A stretch of 47,926 nt of DNA from Pararhizobium mangrovi (GTDB lineage Bacteria; Pseudomonadota; Alphaproteobacteria; Rhizobiales; Rhizobiaceae): assembly GCF_006516965.1 (NCBI RefSeq), contig NZ_VHLH01000031.1, positions 1-47,926 on the forward strand, read 5' to 3'. Made by a program: the position numbers and the translations under genes. Below the pieces are notes generated by a model, which saw nothing but the letters and a program-made list of their open reading frames with translations, was not told the origin of the DNA and made no database searches. Shown piece by piece: positions 18,796 through 25,768 of the stretch (its first letter is position 1; the number at the start of each line of letters is the position of its first letter).

Positions 18796-19104
18796 ATGTC
18801 CGCCGTGCAGTCAAAAGCTTCGAACCCGAGCGATGGCCGCGCTTGCCGCATCAAGGCGACCGCGCAGTGCCTCGGCCGGGAAACTCCCGCCGCCGTCCTC
18901 GAACTGTCGAGCCGATCGATCCAGATCTATCTGCGTGCCGATATCGGCGCCGAAGTCGGCCGGCCGATCGCCGTCAGCACCGAAGAACTCGGCATGCTTT
19001 CGGGCACGGTGGCATGGACCCGCCTGCCCTATGTCGGCGTGGAGGTCACGCGCTCTTCGAACACCTCGGCGCAGGTTTCGTCCTACTTCAAGGCGTTCGG
19101 ATAG
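18796..19104 (+). CDS. Small PilZ-like protein
   Basis: About 102 residues. The beta-rich sequence follows the PilZ pattern loosely: Arg/Lys near RACRIKATAQC, then AAVLELSSRSIQIYL in place of the (D/N)xSxxG strand, and GTVAWTRLPYVGVEV as closing strands. The Gly of the c-di-GMP motif is missing, so nucleotide binding is doubtful. The Met at 18796 is preferred because AAAGGA lies about 8 nt upstream; two in-frame ATGs at 18778 and 18787 would add 3-6 residues. It ends 21 bp before the 3' end of the tRNA-Leu gene. Confidence 0.6.
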   Translation: MSAVQSKASNPSDGRACRIKATAQCLGRETPAAVLELSSRSIQIYLRADIGAEVGRPIAVSTEELGMLSGTVAWTRLPYVGVEVTRSSNTSAQVSSYFKAFG

Positions 19105-19125
19105 GCTTTCGTATCTACGCAAATG

Positions 19126-19432
19126 TGGTGCGGACGGGGGGACTCGAACCCCCACGGGGTTTCCCCCTACGGATTTTCGTACCGTCCACGGCTTTCGCCG
19201 CCGCCGACAAGCCGGCGTTTGCGGTCTGGACTATCCCTTCACCCTGCGCGGCGCGAAGTCCGCGTTTAGGTGCTGCCCGTCTAGTCTCTACACCTTCCCG
19301 GCTGCCGCCGGGCTTGGCTCGGGATCGCCAGATCAAAGGGTTCCCCGAGTTTGAGCAGTTCTGCACCGGCAGTTTCCCTCCGGGCACCCAATCCTTCAAG
19401 TCCGTTGCGTCTACCGATTCCGCCACGTCCGC
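19126..19432 (-). tRNA. tRNA-Leu(UAA) interrupted by a group I intron
   Basis: The 5' exon (19398-19432, 35 nt) ends ACGGACTT. The 3' exon (19126-19177, 52 nt) begins AAAATCCGT and ends with the encoded CCA. Joined, they give an 87-nt tRNA with a 7-bp acceptor stem (GCGGACG/CGTCCGC), a D-arm with GGTAGA, an anticodon stem ACGGA/TCCGT, the loop CTTAAAA (anticodon UAA), a long variable arm and a T-arm with GGTTCGAGTCC. The 220-nt insert falls between U34 and A35 of the anticodon. Standard tRNA searches may miss or mis-bound this gene. Confidence 0.9.
19178..19397 (-). ncRNA. Group I self-splicing intron in tRNA-Leu(UAA)
   Basis: A 220-nt insert with group I features. The 5' exon ends in U and the intron ends in G. 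A P1 helix can form between ACUUGA across the 5' splice site and UUGGGU in the intron, giving a U.G wobble at the junction. The core carries the paired P7 strands (GACTA in AGAGACTAGACGGG and TAGTC in AAGGGATAGTCC) and the conserved stretches CAAACTCGGGG, CCCGAGCCAAGCCCGG and GAAGGTGTAGAGAC. From memory of that family, these closely match the cyanobacterial tRNA-Leu(UAA) intron (subgroup IC3). No homing endonuclease is encoded. Confidence 0.88.
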
Positions 19433-19568
19433 TTGAGATGGGTTGGGTAGCCGCATCGCGCAGCGCGATCAAGGGCGGCGATGCCAAGCGCATTCGAGGC
19501 GCACCCGGCGACGATCAGGGGCCGATGCATTCGCGCACCGTCCCCGAGCACAAAAGATATGTTTCGCC

Positions 19569-20171
19569 TCAGCCTGCGAGTTTGGCAGCGATCTTCGCGA
19601 CGTGATCGCCCTGGAAACGCGCGGCGTCGAGTTCGACCTTGGAGGGCATGCGCGAGCCGTCGCCATCGGCGATCGTCGTCGCGCCGTAGGGCGTTCCGCC
19701 CTTGACCTCGTCGACACCCATCTGGCCCTGAAAGGCGTAGGGCAACCCGACGACGACCATTCCGTGATGCAGAAGCACCGTGTGGAACGACTGGATCGTG
19801 GTTTCCTGGCCGCCGTGCTGGCTGGCGCTCGAAGCCATGACCGAACCGACCTTGCCGACGAGCTTGCCCTCGGCCCAGAGCCCGCCGGTCTGGTCGATGA
19901 AGTTCTTCATCTGCGAGGCCATGTTGCCGTAGCGGGTCGGCGTCGCGAAGATGATGCCGTCATATTGTGCCAGTTCCTGCGGGTCGTCGATGACCGGCGC
20001 ATCCTGGTCCAGCTTGTAGTGGAACTGTTCCGCGACGTTCTGGGGAACGAGTTCGGGCACCCGCTTGACGGTCACGTCGGCGCCCGCACCGCGTGCGCCC
20101 TCGGCTGCCGCGTTGGCCATCTGCTCGATATGGCCCCAGCTGGAATAGTAGAGCACGAGTATCTTCGACAT
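19569..20171 (-). CDS. wrbA: NAD(P)H:quinone oxidoreductase, WrbA type IV
   Basis: A 200-residue flavodoxin-fold FMN enzyme that reduces quinones by two electrons and limits semiquinone stress. The WrbA signatures are present: the FMN phosphate loop in [15 protein letters not shown] (6-20), [10 protein letters not shown], the [11 protein letters not shown] loop and the C-terminal AAKLAG. Length is typical. It is divergent from the CinA-like gene, with 181 bp between them, and its 3' end faces the tRNA-Leu promoter region (about 137 bp). Confidence 0.95.
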   Translation of the reverse strand: MSKILVLYYSSWGHIEQMANAAAEGARGAGADVTVKRVPELVPQNVAEQFHYKLDQDAPVIDDPQELAQYDGIIFATPTRYGNMASQMKNFIDQTGGLWAEGKLVGKVGSVMASSASQHGGQETTIQSFHTVLLHHGMVVVGLPYAFQGQMGVDEVKGGTPYGATTIADGDGSRMPSKVELDAARFQGDHVAKIAAKLAG

Positions 20172-20352
20172 CGTCCGGCTCCTTGCCTGTTCATACGATC
20201 GATACCCAGCCCTATCGCATCGCGAAGCGATCGCGAAGGGCCGCGCTGGTCGACGCTGCGTTCAACGTCCGCGAGGATCGCTTGTGCCTTCCCGGCCGGG
20301 CCATATATTCCATGCCAGCCAGCAAGCCTTCTCCTTCCAGGATCAAAGATCG

Positions 20353-21096
20353 ATGAGCGTTCCGACAGACGAAAGCCCCGTGACCGCCGCCATGCTCGCG
20401 ATCGGCGACGAACTGCTTTCCGGACGCACGAAGGACGCGAACATCGCCCATCTCGCCGCGACGATGACGGCCGTCGGCATCGACCTGAAGGAGGTGCGCA
20501 TCGTCGCCGACGACGAGGCGGCGATCGTCGAGGCCGTCGATGCCCTTCGCAAACGGTATCGCTACGTCTTCACCTCCGGCGGCATCGGCCCGACGCACGA
20601 CGACATCACCGCCGACGCGATCGCCCGTGCCTTCGGCGTCCCCTGCCGTCACGACGATCGGGCCATGGCCGTTCTCGCCGAGCATTATCGTGGGCGCGGT
20701 GTCGCCTTCACCGAGGCGCGCCAGCGCATGGCGCGCATGCCGGAAGGCTCCGAGCCGATCGAAAACCGCGTATCGAAGGCGCCGGGCTTCAGGATCGGCA
20801 ACGTCCACGTCATGGCCGGCGTGCCTTCGGTCTTCCAGGCGATGCTCGATGCGGTCCTGCCGACGCTTCAGACCGGTGGCACGGTCCACGCCCGCGCGAT
20901 CGCCTCACCCTTCGGCGAAGGCGACATCGCCGCTCCCCTGGCCGAGATCCAGAAGGAGCACCCAAAGGTGTCGATCGGCTCCTACCCGCGCTTTCGCGAC
21001 CGCAATTTTTCGCTGGAAATCGTCCTCCGCAGCCGCGACGAAGCGGCCCTTGCTGCCGCCGAGGACGCCGTTCGCGACATGCTGGAACACCGGTAA
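20353..21096 (+). CDS. CinA-like molybdopterin-binding-domain protein
   Basis: A 247-residue protein with a MoCF/MogA-like domain, as in the N-terminal half of CinA. Visible motifs are IGDELLSGRTKDAN (about 17-30) and TSGGIGPTHDDIT (about 75-87). The C-terminal NMN deamidase domain of full CinA is absent, which is usual for the short alphaproteobacterial form. The role is probably in pyridine-nucleotide or cofactor metabolism; it is not proven to act in competence. The chosen ATG gives the family N-terminus. It is the last chromosomal gene before the tRNA-Gly island, ending 119 bp from the first att-like repeat. Confidence 0.85.
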   Translation: MSVPTDESPVTAAMLAIGDELLSGRTKDANIAHLAATMTAVGIDLKEVRIVADDEAAIVEAVDALRKRYRYVFTSGGIGPTHDDITADAIARAFGVPCRHDDRAMAVLAEHYRGRGVAFTEARQRMARMPEGSEPIENRVSKAPGFRIGNVHVMAGVPSVFQAMLDAVLPTLQTGGTVHARAIASPFGEGDIAAPLAEIQKEHPKVSIGSYPRFRDRNFSLEIVLRSRDEAALAAAEDAVRDMLEHR

Positions 21097-21215
21097 GCCA
21101 AACCCACGAAGCCATCCCGGCACGAAGCCGACGAGCCGGCGGCGGTAAGCCGATGTCTTCGAACCTCGTCACGATCGGTAAATCGTTTTCGAAAAGCGGC
21201 GCATCGTTCGGGCCG

Positions 21216-21265
21216 GCTGGAGCGGGTAGCGGGAATCAAACCCGCATATCCAGCTTGGAAGGCTG
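21216..21265. repeat. att-like repeat, copy 1 (degenerate tRNA-Gly 3' end)
   Basis: Fifty bases match the 3' half of tRNA-Gly(UCC) with two substitutions (at 21238, in the T-loop, and at 21250). It is the outermost and most diverged copy, consistent with the oldest displaced tRNA end. The sequence to its left is unrelated to the integrase arm region and is therefore chromosomal. Confidence 0.8.
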
Positions 21266-21344
21266 GACAAGGTTGAACAATTTCAACGGCCTGTGTCGAC
21301 GCATTCGGCATCTTTCTCGATTTTCCCGGCGGTGTAATACTGGC

Positions 21345-21645
21345 GTGTCAAAGCCGGTTCCCTTACCGTCGCCATCACCACGGGGGGGGGAGCGGATCCA
21401 GCGCCAAAAAGACCCTTTACATCGTCCAGCAGTTCGAGAAGCAGGGCCACAAGCTCGTGCAGGGCCGGCAGACGGAACAGCCGTCGGCGGATGCGGCGCG
21501 CGGTAGGGCCGAGCGGGATGCCGAGCGCGTCTCCGGCGTCATCGCCGTCGCTCAAACCGTCGACACCGAGACCGGCGAAGTGCTGAACGAACCGGAGATC
21601 CTGGCACACTTTGGGGAGTTGCCTGCAGGTATTATCCCCGGGTGA
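21345..21645 (+). pseudogene. Small hypothetical protein with frameshift at a G9 tract
   Basis: A GTG-initiated frame (VSKPVPLPSPSP) enters a run of nine G residues (21382-21390). The conserved-looking remainder (KKTLYIVQQFEKQGHKLVQG, ending GELPAGIIPG) continues in another frame to the TGA at 21643. With eight G residues the two parts join into one protein of about 100 residues. It resembles short proteins common in hyphomicrobial mobile elements, with a YIVQxFE start and an acidic GEV middle. Function is unknown. The shift may be real decay, slippage or a sequencing error in the homopolymer. Confidence 0.55.
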
Positions 21646-21655
21646 TCCTCGCGCT

Positions 21656-22285
21656 TCACATGTAGGTTTCAAGGAGTCGTAGATTTTCCCGCCGCTCGCG
21701 TCGGGTCCGGATCTGTCTGGTCGCTACACGCTGTGGCTGAAGGTAGGTTTTGCCCTCTTCGTTCGTAACCACATCGAACTTGCGTTCAGCTGCGATCGGC
21801 ATGTCCTCCGAAGAATGAATAGCTATGACCTTCAATTCAATTCGCGAGGTCTGTTCGGAACGGTAGGCCGCAACGTCAGGGCCTCGGTGGCTCTCAAGTA
21901 CACGGGTGGCTAGGTCGCGAAAGGACCCGATTTCTTGATACTGCCCACGCGCGAGGGGTCCTTGCCGAGTATATTTTTTTCGGTCTGCATCGCCCTCAAG
22001 TGCCGAAATGTCAGTTACAGCAAGGCTCCACTGTTCATCGCCAATCTCAACCGTGGCGATAATGCTCTCAACATAAATGGGCTGCGTGCTCATGTTGCTG
22101 ATGATGCAACACCCGTCGAGTCCGGATCCCTCGCCCCGATTGATGAGGACTTTGGGTTTCCGCTCCTCTCGAAACGCCAAGAAGAAGAAGTTCAGATAAG
22201 CCAACCAAACCACCAGCATGCCGGCGTTCAGGAGTACGCTGAGAATATCCGTATGCTTGAAAAGCCATGCCCACATGGTGCGCAT
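21656..22285 (-). CDS. Hypothetical protein with one N-terminal membrane helix
   Basis: A 209-residue protein with a single hydrophobic helix near residues 14-38 (ILSVLLNAGMLVVWLAYLNF). A basic stretch (REERKPK) follows, then a soluble domain of about 160 residues starting VLINRGEGSGLDGCCIISNM. It looks like a recurrent accessory-region family in Hyphomicrobiales, but I recognise no function. Start may be the first Met or the Met at residue 4; the latter has AGGGA about 9 nt upstream. It lies in the remnant element, oriented opposite to the broken integrase, so it is likely cargo. Confidence 0.65.
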   Translation of the reverse strand: MRTMWAWLFKHTDILSVLLNAGMLVVWLAYLNFFFLAFREERKPKVLINRGEGSGLDGCCIISNMSTQPIYVESIIATVEIGDEQWSLAVTDISALEGDADRKKYTRQGPLARGQYQEIGSFRDLATRVLESHRGPDVAAYRSEQTSRIELKVIAIHSSEDMPIAAERKFDVVTNEEGKTYLQPQRVATRQIRTRRERRENLRLLETYM

Positions 22286-22404
22286 TCCCTACGTTTGCTG
22301 GAATTAGCACCCTAAGACAGCCATTTCGTGCAATGTTCCACAAGCCGCCGCCGACCGCTAAGGTCGGCGGGGGCGTCAGTTCGTTGAGGACTGATAAAAC
22401 AAGA

Positions 22405-22701
22405 TCAATCCTTGTGTTCCGGCATGTCCTTCAGTTGTTCTTTCGTCCAGCCTGTTACGGCGTGAACATTGCCGTTCTCGTCGCGCATGAACTTCAGCTC
22501 GGACGCTGAAACCGCAACGGACTTGGCTCCAACGCCAAGAAAGCCGCCGACGTCAACTGCTACCCGTGCGGCGGAACCGGCTCCATGCACATGGTCGACC
22601 GAACCAATCTTCTCGTCGCCGGGTCCGTAGATCGTCGCGCCATCGAGGGTGGCCTCGGTGAGCTCGTTTTCCGTCAGCGGAGTGTGGTTGCTATGGTCCA
22701 T
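22405..22701 (-). CDS. PRC-barrel domain protein
   Basis: A 98-residue protein, mostly one PRC-barrel domain (about 19-75: ATIYGPGDEKIGSVDHVH onward), the small beta-barrel found in photosynthetic reaction-centre H subunits and RimM and in many stress-linked proteins. The C-terminal tail ends in a charged segment. AGGAGG lies 6 nt before the ATG, giving a strong start. Its start overlaps the end of a small membrane-protein frame, suggesting coupling. As cargo of an integrated element it may affect envelope or stress traits; the ligand is unknown. Confidence 0.85.
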   Translation of the reverse strand: MDHSNHTPLTENELTEATLDGATIYGPGDEKIGSVDHVHGAGSAARVAVDVGGFLGVGAKSVAVSASELKFMRDENGNVHAVTGWTKEQLKDMPEHKD

Positions 22702-22876
22702 GAGTTTCCTCCTCGTTGAACGCCGTAGAAACCGACATCATCACGGCTTCGTTCCGCCAACTCACAACAATCGCTGCTAGGCAAACGCAAATAGCCCCGC
22801 CGACCGAGCTCGTTTTCCATGTCTCGACGAATGGGTAGGCCACGCCGGCAGGGTTACTCGATGTCGCGCACGGCAT
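22691..22876 (-). CDS. Possible small single-pass membrane protein
   Basis: A 61-codon frame with one clear hydrophobic helix (SVGGAICVCLAAIVVSW, about 24-40) and a short polar tail. Its stop overlaps the start of the PRC-barrel gene by 11 bp, a spacing typical of coupled genes. I see no strong ribosome-binding site, and the 5' end abuts the integrase remnant, so it may be truncated. Function is unknown. Confidence 0.4.
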   Translation of the reverse strand: MPCATSSNPAGVAYPFVETWKTSSVGGAICVCLAAIVVSWRNEAVMMSVSTAFNEEETHGP

Positions 22877-23371
22877 GGCGGGTGCGTCGATTGACGCGGC
22901 TGGTGATGCAGATGGCGGGATCGTTCGCGGCAAGACGCGATGGCCCGGGCCGTCGGCCAATGTGGTATCCCCTGATCTGGTCCTACGCGCCGATGCTACG
23001 TCGAAGACGGGGCGTAAAGCGCGCACGACCCGAAGCTTTGCCCATTGGTGATGCGCGTCCTGAAAGACCACAGCATGCCCGCCGTTGGGCCTCTTATCGT
23101 GTCCGAGAAGACCGGCATTCCCTACCGCGAGAAATACTACGCCACCGATTGGCGAGAGATCGCGAAAAAAGCTGGCGTTCCAAGCGAGGTCTGGTCGATG
23201 AACTCGCGATCGGGGGCAATCTCGGAGGAGGACGGCGCGACCGGTAATCTTGAACCGGCGCGGAAGTTCGCCACGCACAGCAGCACGAAGACGACGTTGC
23301 GGTACGCGAGGAACGACGTGCTGGAGAGCAACCGATCTGCCGCGCTCGCCCGGCAGAAACTGCGCCCGTGA
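22875..23371 (+). pseudogene. Broken tyrosine integrase (C-terminal remnant)
   Basis: About 165 codons matching the C-terminal 40% of the intact integrase at 39141-40325. The first part (GGIVRGKTRW, then VSPDLVLRAD) aligns to GGIVRGRTKW and ENDVLTVPL. A frameshift near 23015-23025 then moves the match to PLVMRVLKDHSMPAVGPLIV and the catalytic region (WSMNSRSGAI, FATHSSTKTTLRYAR). The N-terminal half, including the first catalytic Arg, is gone, so it cannot be functional. It ends 73 bp before att copy 2, mirroring the intact gene. Confidence 0.85.
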
Positions 23372-23443
23372 CGCGGCTATGACGCGCGTTGACACGGCAC
23401 CATTGAGCTTAACCGTAGAACGGCAATAAAATTAGTCTGTTAA

Positions 23444-23492
23444 GCTGGAGCGGGTAGCGGGAATCGAACCCGCATATTCAGCTTGGAAGGCT
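23444..23492. repeat. att site, copy 2 (attL of the 17-kb element)
   Basis: Forty-nine bases identical to the 3' half of the intact tRNA-Gly(UCC), from the CCA end through the anticodon arm. To its left, about 50 bp (23391-23440) align in register with the sequence left of copy 3, which is the integrase-side arm. Copy 2 is therefore the right end of element A and the left end of the 17-kb element. Confidence 0.88.
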
Positions 23493-23517
23493 CCGGGAAG
23501 CGCTGCAAAAACAATGC

Positions 23518-23578
23518 GCCGTTTCACTCCCTTAGTCATCCGTTCTGAAACAGGTTCACGGTTCGCCCTGCCGTTTCA
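23518..23578. repeat. Candidate integrase arm-type sites, left end
   Basis: Three 9-bp sites related to TGAAACGGC: GCCGTTTCA at 23518-23526 (inverted), TGAAACAGG at 23546-23554 and GCCGTTTCA at 23570-23578 (inverted). The same motif is repeated at the other end of the element (40329-40359), as expected for arm sites of a phage-type integrase. Confidence 0.6.
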
Positions 23579-23625
23579 TCGCCCGTCACCTGGACAAAAT
23601 AATCGCCCCAAGGCGCATTTTCGTG

Positions 23626-23663
23626 TTGCTAAGCGAAGCTTAAAATAGGATAATATTCCTATT
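23626..23663 (+). promoter_or_regulatory. Promoter with overlapping operator for the head operon
   Basis: TTGCTA (23626-23631) is followed by exactly 17 nt and GATAAT (23649-23654), a good sigma-70 promoter. A perfect inverted repeat AATAGGA-N6-TCCTATT (23644-23663) covers the -10 region, so a dimeric repressor could block it. The portal ATG is 24 nt downstream. No candidate repressor of the CI type is seen in the element. Confidence 0.6.
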
Positions 23664-23687
23664 CCGACATTCGCGAAAGCAAACACG

Positions 23688-24941
23688 ATGGCCGACAAGG
23701 CCGTTCTCTCTCGATTCACGAATCTCTTCCGTGGCTCGCCTTCAACCAGCAGCACGGAAGAGGTAAAGAGCGCGCCAGCCGCCCAGCCGAACGGCTGGCC
23801 GCTCGACCTATTCAGCGCCCCGACGATCTCCGGTCCCTCCGTTACTTCGACGACGGCGCTCCGCGTGCCGGCAGTGCTTCATGCGGTGCGCTTGATCTCC
23901 GAAAACGTCGGCAGCTTGCCGGTGAAGGTCTACCGCCACAACGGCGACGGCAAGGACCAGGACAAGACGCATCCGGCTTATCGCCTTGTGCATGGCCGTG
24001 CGAACGAATGGACGTCGGCCGGCGATCTCCGCATGGCGATGACCCTCGACGCGCTCACGACCGGCCACGGCTACGCGCTCGTTACGCGCTACCCTGACGG
24101 CCGGCCCTTCGAGCTTCACCGCCTGGATCCCTCGCGCGTGACGCGCCTACAGGACGAATTCACCGGCGCCCCGATCTATCGCCTGAACCTCTCCGATGGC
24201 GGGCAACACGACTACGGTTTCCGCGACGTGCTCCACGTCTCCGCATTCGCCGGCGTCGCGCCGATCACGCTCGGCCGCGAGGCGATCGGCGTGGCGATGA
24301 CCTTGGAGAAACACGCCGCACAGTTCTTCGGTTCTGGCGCCCGTCCCGCTGCCGTCATCTCGCGCGAAAAGGATGCCGGTGAACTCGGCGAGACTGCCGT
24401 CCGAAACGTCATGGCCGCTTACCGGCGCGCCTCGGACTCCGGCTTCAAAACGCCGCTCTTGCTCGACCAAGGCATGAGCTACGAACAAGCGTCTTTCGCC
24501 TCGACCGACGCCCAGTTCCTCGAACATCGCGTCGAGCAGATCAACGAGATCAGCCGTCTCTTCGGCGTGCCGCCGCACCTTCTCTTCAACCTCGACCGTG
24601 CGACGTGGAGCAACGCCGAGCAGCTTTTCGAAAGCTTCGTGACGCTCGCACTCCGGCCATGGCTCGACCGCTGGCAGGACGCTTATGCGACCGTGCTTCT
24701 CGACGACGAAGAGCACGACGACGTGTTTATCGAGTTCGTCGTCGACGATCTCGCCCGCGCCGACATCGCCGGCCGAACCGACGCTTTCGGAAAGCTCATC
24801 GCTGCGCGCGTCATGACCCCGAACGAAGCACGGGGCGCGATGAACCTGCCGCCGCGCGACGGCGGCGACGAACTCGCCAATCCCTACACCACGACCACGA
24901 CGACCCGGCCGGCAACGCCGCCGGCGAAGGACGCCGCATGA
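23688..24941 (+). CDS. Phage portal protein, HK97 family
   Basis: A 417-residue portal that would form the dodecameric ring through which DNA enters the head. Family features are the conserved N-terminal segment after about residue 60 (RVPAVLHAVRLISENVGSLP), the stem/wing region, and the clip and crown helices with LFGVPPHLLFNLDRATWSN (about 288-306), which is highly typical. A Thr/Pro-rich tail ends the protein. It is the first gene after the promoter candidate and overlaps the next gene by 4 bp (ATGA). In most siphophages the portal follows the terminase; here the terminase is 5.1 kb downstream. Confidence 0.93.
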   Translation: MADKAVLSRFTNLFRGSPSTSSTEEVKSAPAAQPNGWPLDLFSAPTISGPSVTSTTALRVPAVLHAVRLISENVGSLPVKVYRHNGDGKDQDKTHPAYRLVHGRANEWTSAGDLRMAMTLDALTTGHGYALVTRYPDGRPFELHRLDPSRVTRLQDEFTGAPIYRLNLSDGGQHDYGFRDVLHVSAFAGVAPITLGREAIGVAMTLEKHAAQFFGSGARPAAVISREKDAGELGETAVRNVMAAYRRASDSGFKTPLLLDQGMSYEQASFASTDAQFLEHRVEQINEISRLFGVPPHLLFNLDRATWSNAEQLFESFVTLALRPWLDRWQDAYATVLLDDEEHDDVFIEFVVDDLARADIAGRTDAFGKLIAARVMTPNEARGAMNLPPRDGGDELANPYTTTTTTRPATPPAKDAA

Positions 24942-25270
24942 CGATCAGCACGATGCAGTTCTTCGGCGACGCCGAACGCGCTTTCGCCCTTCCGATGCAG
25001 CAGCTCGTCGAGCTTGAACGCAAGCTCGGCTGCGGTGCCGGCGCAATCCTGAACCGCCTCGTCGCTCACCAGTATGCCATCGCCGATCTCGTCGAGACCA
25101 TCCGGCTCGGCCTCATCGGCGGCGGCACTTCCCCCTTCGAAGCGGAAGCCCTCGTCGTCGCCTATGCACACGACCGGCCGCTCGCCGAGATCCTTCCCGT
25201 CGCGCTCGCCGTGCTCGAAGCGCGCTTTTTTGGCACCGCTGCCGCCCAGGAAACGCCCTCCGATGAATGA
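24938..25270 (+). CDS. GTA-gp10-like tail assembly chaperone (Phage_TAC_11 type)
   Basis: A 110-residue protein similar to the gene-transfer-agent family (gp10 of RcGTA), small helical chaperones for the tape-measure protein. Typical elements are the start FFGDAERAFALPMQQLVELE (9-28), then LADLVETIRLGLIGGG-like and EAEALVVAY segments, and a final helix LAVLEARFFG. Such genes normally sit after the major tail protein; here it lies between portal and protease, which is unusual. It overlaps both neighbours (4 and 8 bp), so its place in the operon is fixed and expression is coupled. Confidence 0.75.
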   Translation: MTISTMQFFGDAERAFALPMQQLVELERKLGCGAGAILNRLVAHQYAIADLVETIRLGLIGGGTSPFEAEALVVAYAHDRPLAEILPVALAVLEARFFGTAAAQETPSDE

Positions 25271-25763
25271 CCAGCTTCTGATTGAATGCAAGTTCGCCGT
25301 CTCCGACGCCGGCGAGATCGAAGGCAAGGCTTGGGAGTTCGCTTCCGCCGATCGCATCGGCGACATGATCGAACCGAAGGCTTTCGAGAACGCGCCCCTG
25401 CCGATCCCGATGCTCTTCGGTCACGACCATAACGACCCGGTCGGCTCCTGGACCGAAGCAACCATCAAGGAAGGCGGCCTGCACCTGAAGGGCAAGCTTC
25501 TCGTCGACGATCTTCCGCGCGCTCGCGAAGTGCGCGCGCTCGTGAAGTCTGGCGCCGTTCGCGGCCTTTCCGTTGGCTTCATCACCCGGAAGGCAGCGCC
25601 CCGCAAAGGCGGTCGCACGATCCATTCCCTCGAATTGCTTGAGGCGTCCCTTGTGACGATCCCCATGCATCCGGCCGCGCGCGTGACCAGCGCGAAGTCG
25701 GCGATCCAGGCGCTCGCGATTGCCGACGCCATCAACCGCGCAGCCGCGCACTTCAAAGGATAA
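25263..25763 (+). CDS. HK97-family prohead protease
   Basis: A 166-residue serine protease that would cleave the capsid N-terminal delta domain during head maturation. It shows the family pattern: KAWEFASADRIGD near 23-35, MLFGHDHNDPVGSW (about 51-64, with the catalytic His), then GAVRGLSVGF (Ser at about 106) and a third strand LLEASLVTIPMHP. The start ATG overlaps the upstream stop by 8 bp and the gene ends 5 bp before the capsid start, the normal protease-capsid pairing. Confidence 0.92.
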   Translation: MNDQLLIECKFAVSDAGEIEGKAWEFASADRIGDMIEPKAFENAPLPIPMLFGHDHNDPVGSWTEATIKEGGLHLKGKLLVDDLPRAREVRALVKSGAVRGLSVGFITRKAAPRKGGRTIHSLELLEASLVTIPMHPAARVTSAKSAIQALAIADAINRAAAHFKG

Positions 25764-25768
25764 CGCTA

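Larger units (their letters stand above)
21216..23443. mobile_element. Decayed integrated element A (remnant)
   Basis: A 2.2-kb unit bounded by copy 1 and copy 2 of the tRNA-Gly 3' end. It holds a frameshifted small gene, a membrane protein, a PRC-barrel gene and the C-terminal remnant of an integrase homologous to the intact one at 39-40 kb. The remnant sits just inside copy 2, exactly as the intact integrase sits inside copy 3. This shows an older element of the same integrase type that lost most of its DNA. Confidence 0.75.

Noticed and set aside
19115-19456. Open frames across the tRNA-Leu locus
   Set aside because: They are explained by the tRNA exons and group I intron and have no protein family.
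21216-21265. Copies 1 and 2 of the tRNA-Gly end as additional tRNA genes
   Set aside because: Both lack the 5' half (acceptor 5' strand and D-arm), so only the copy at 40406-40479 is a gene.
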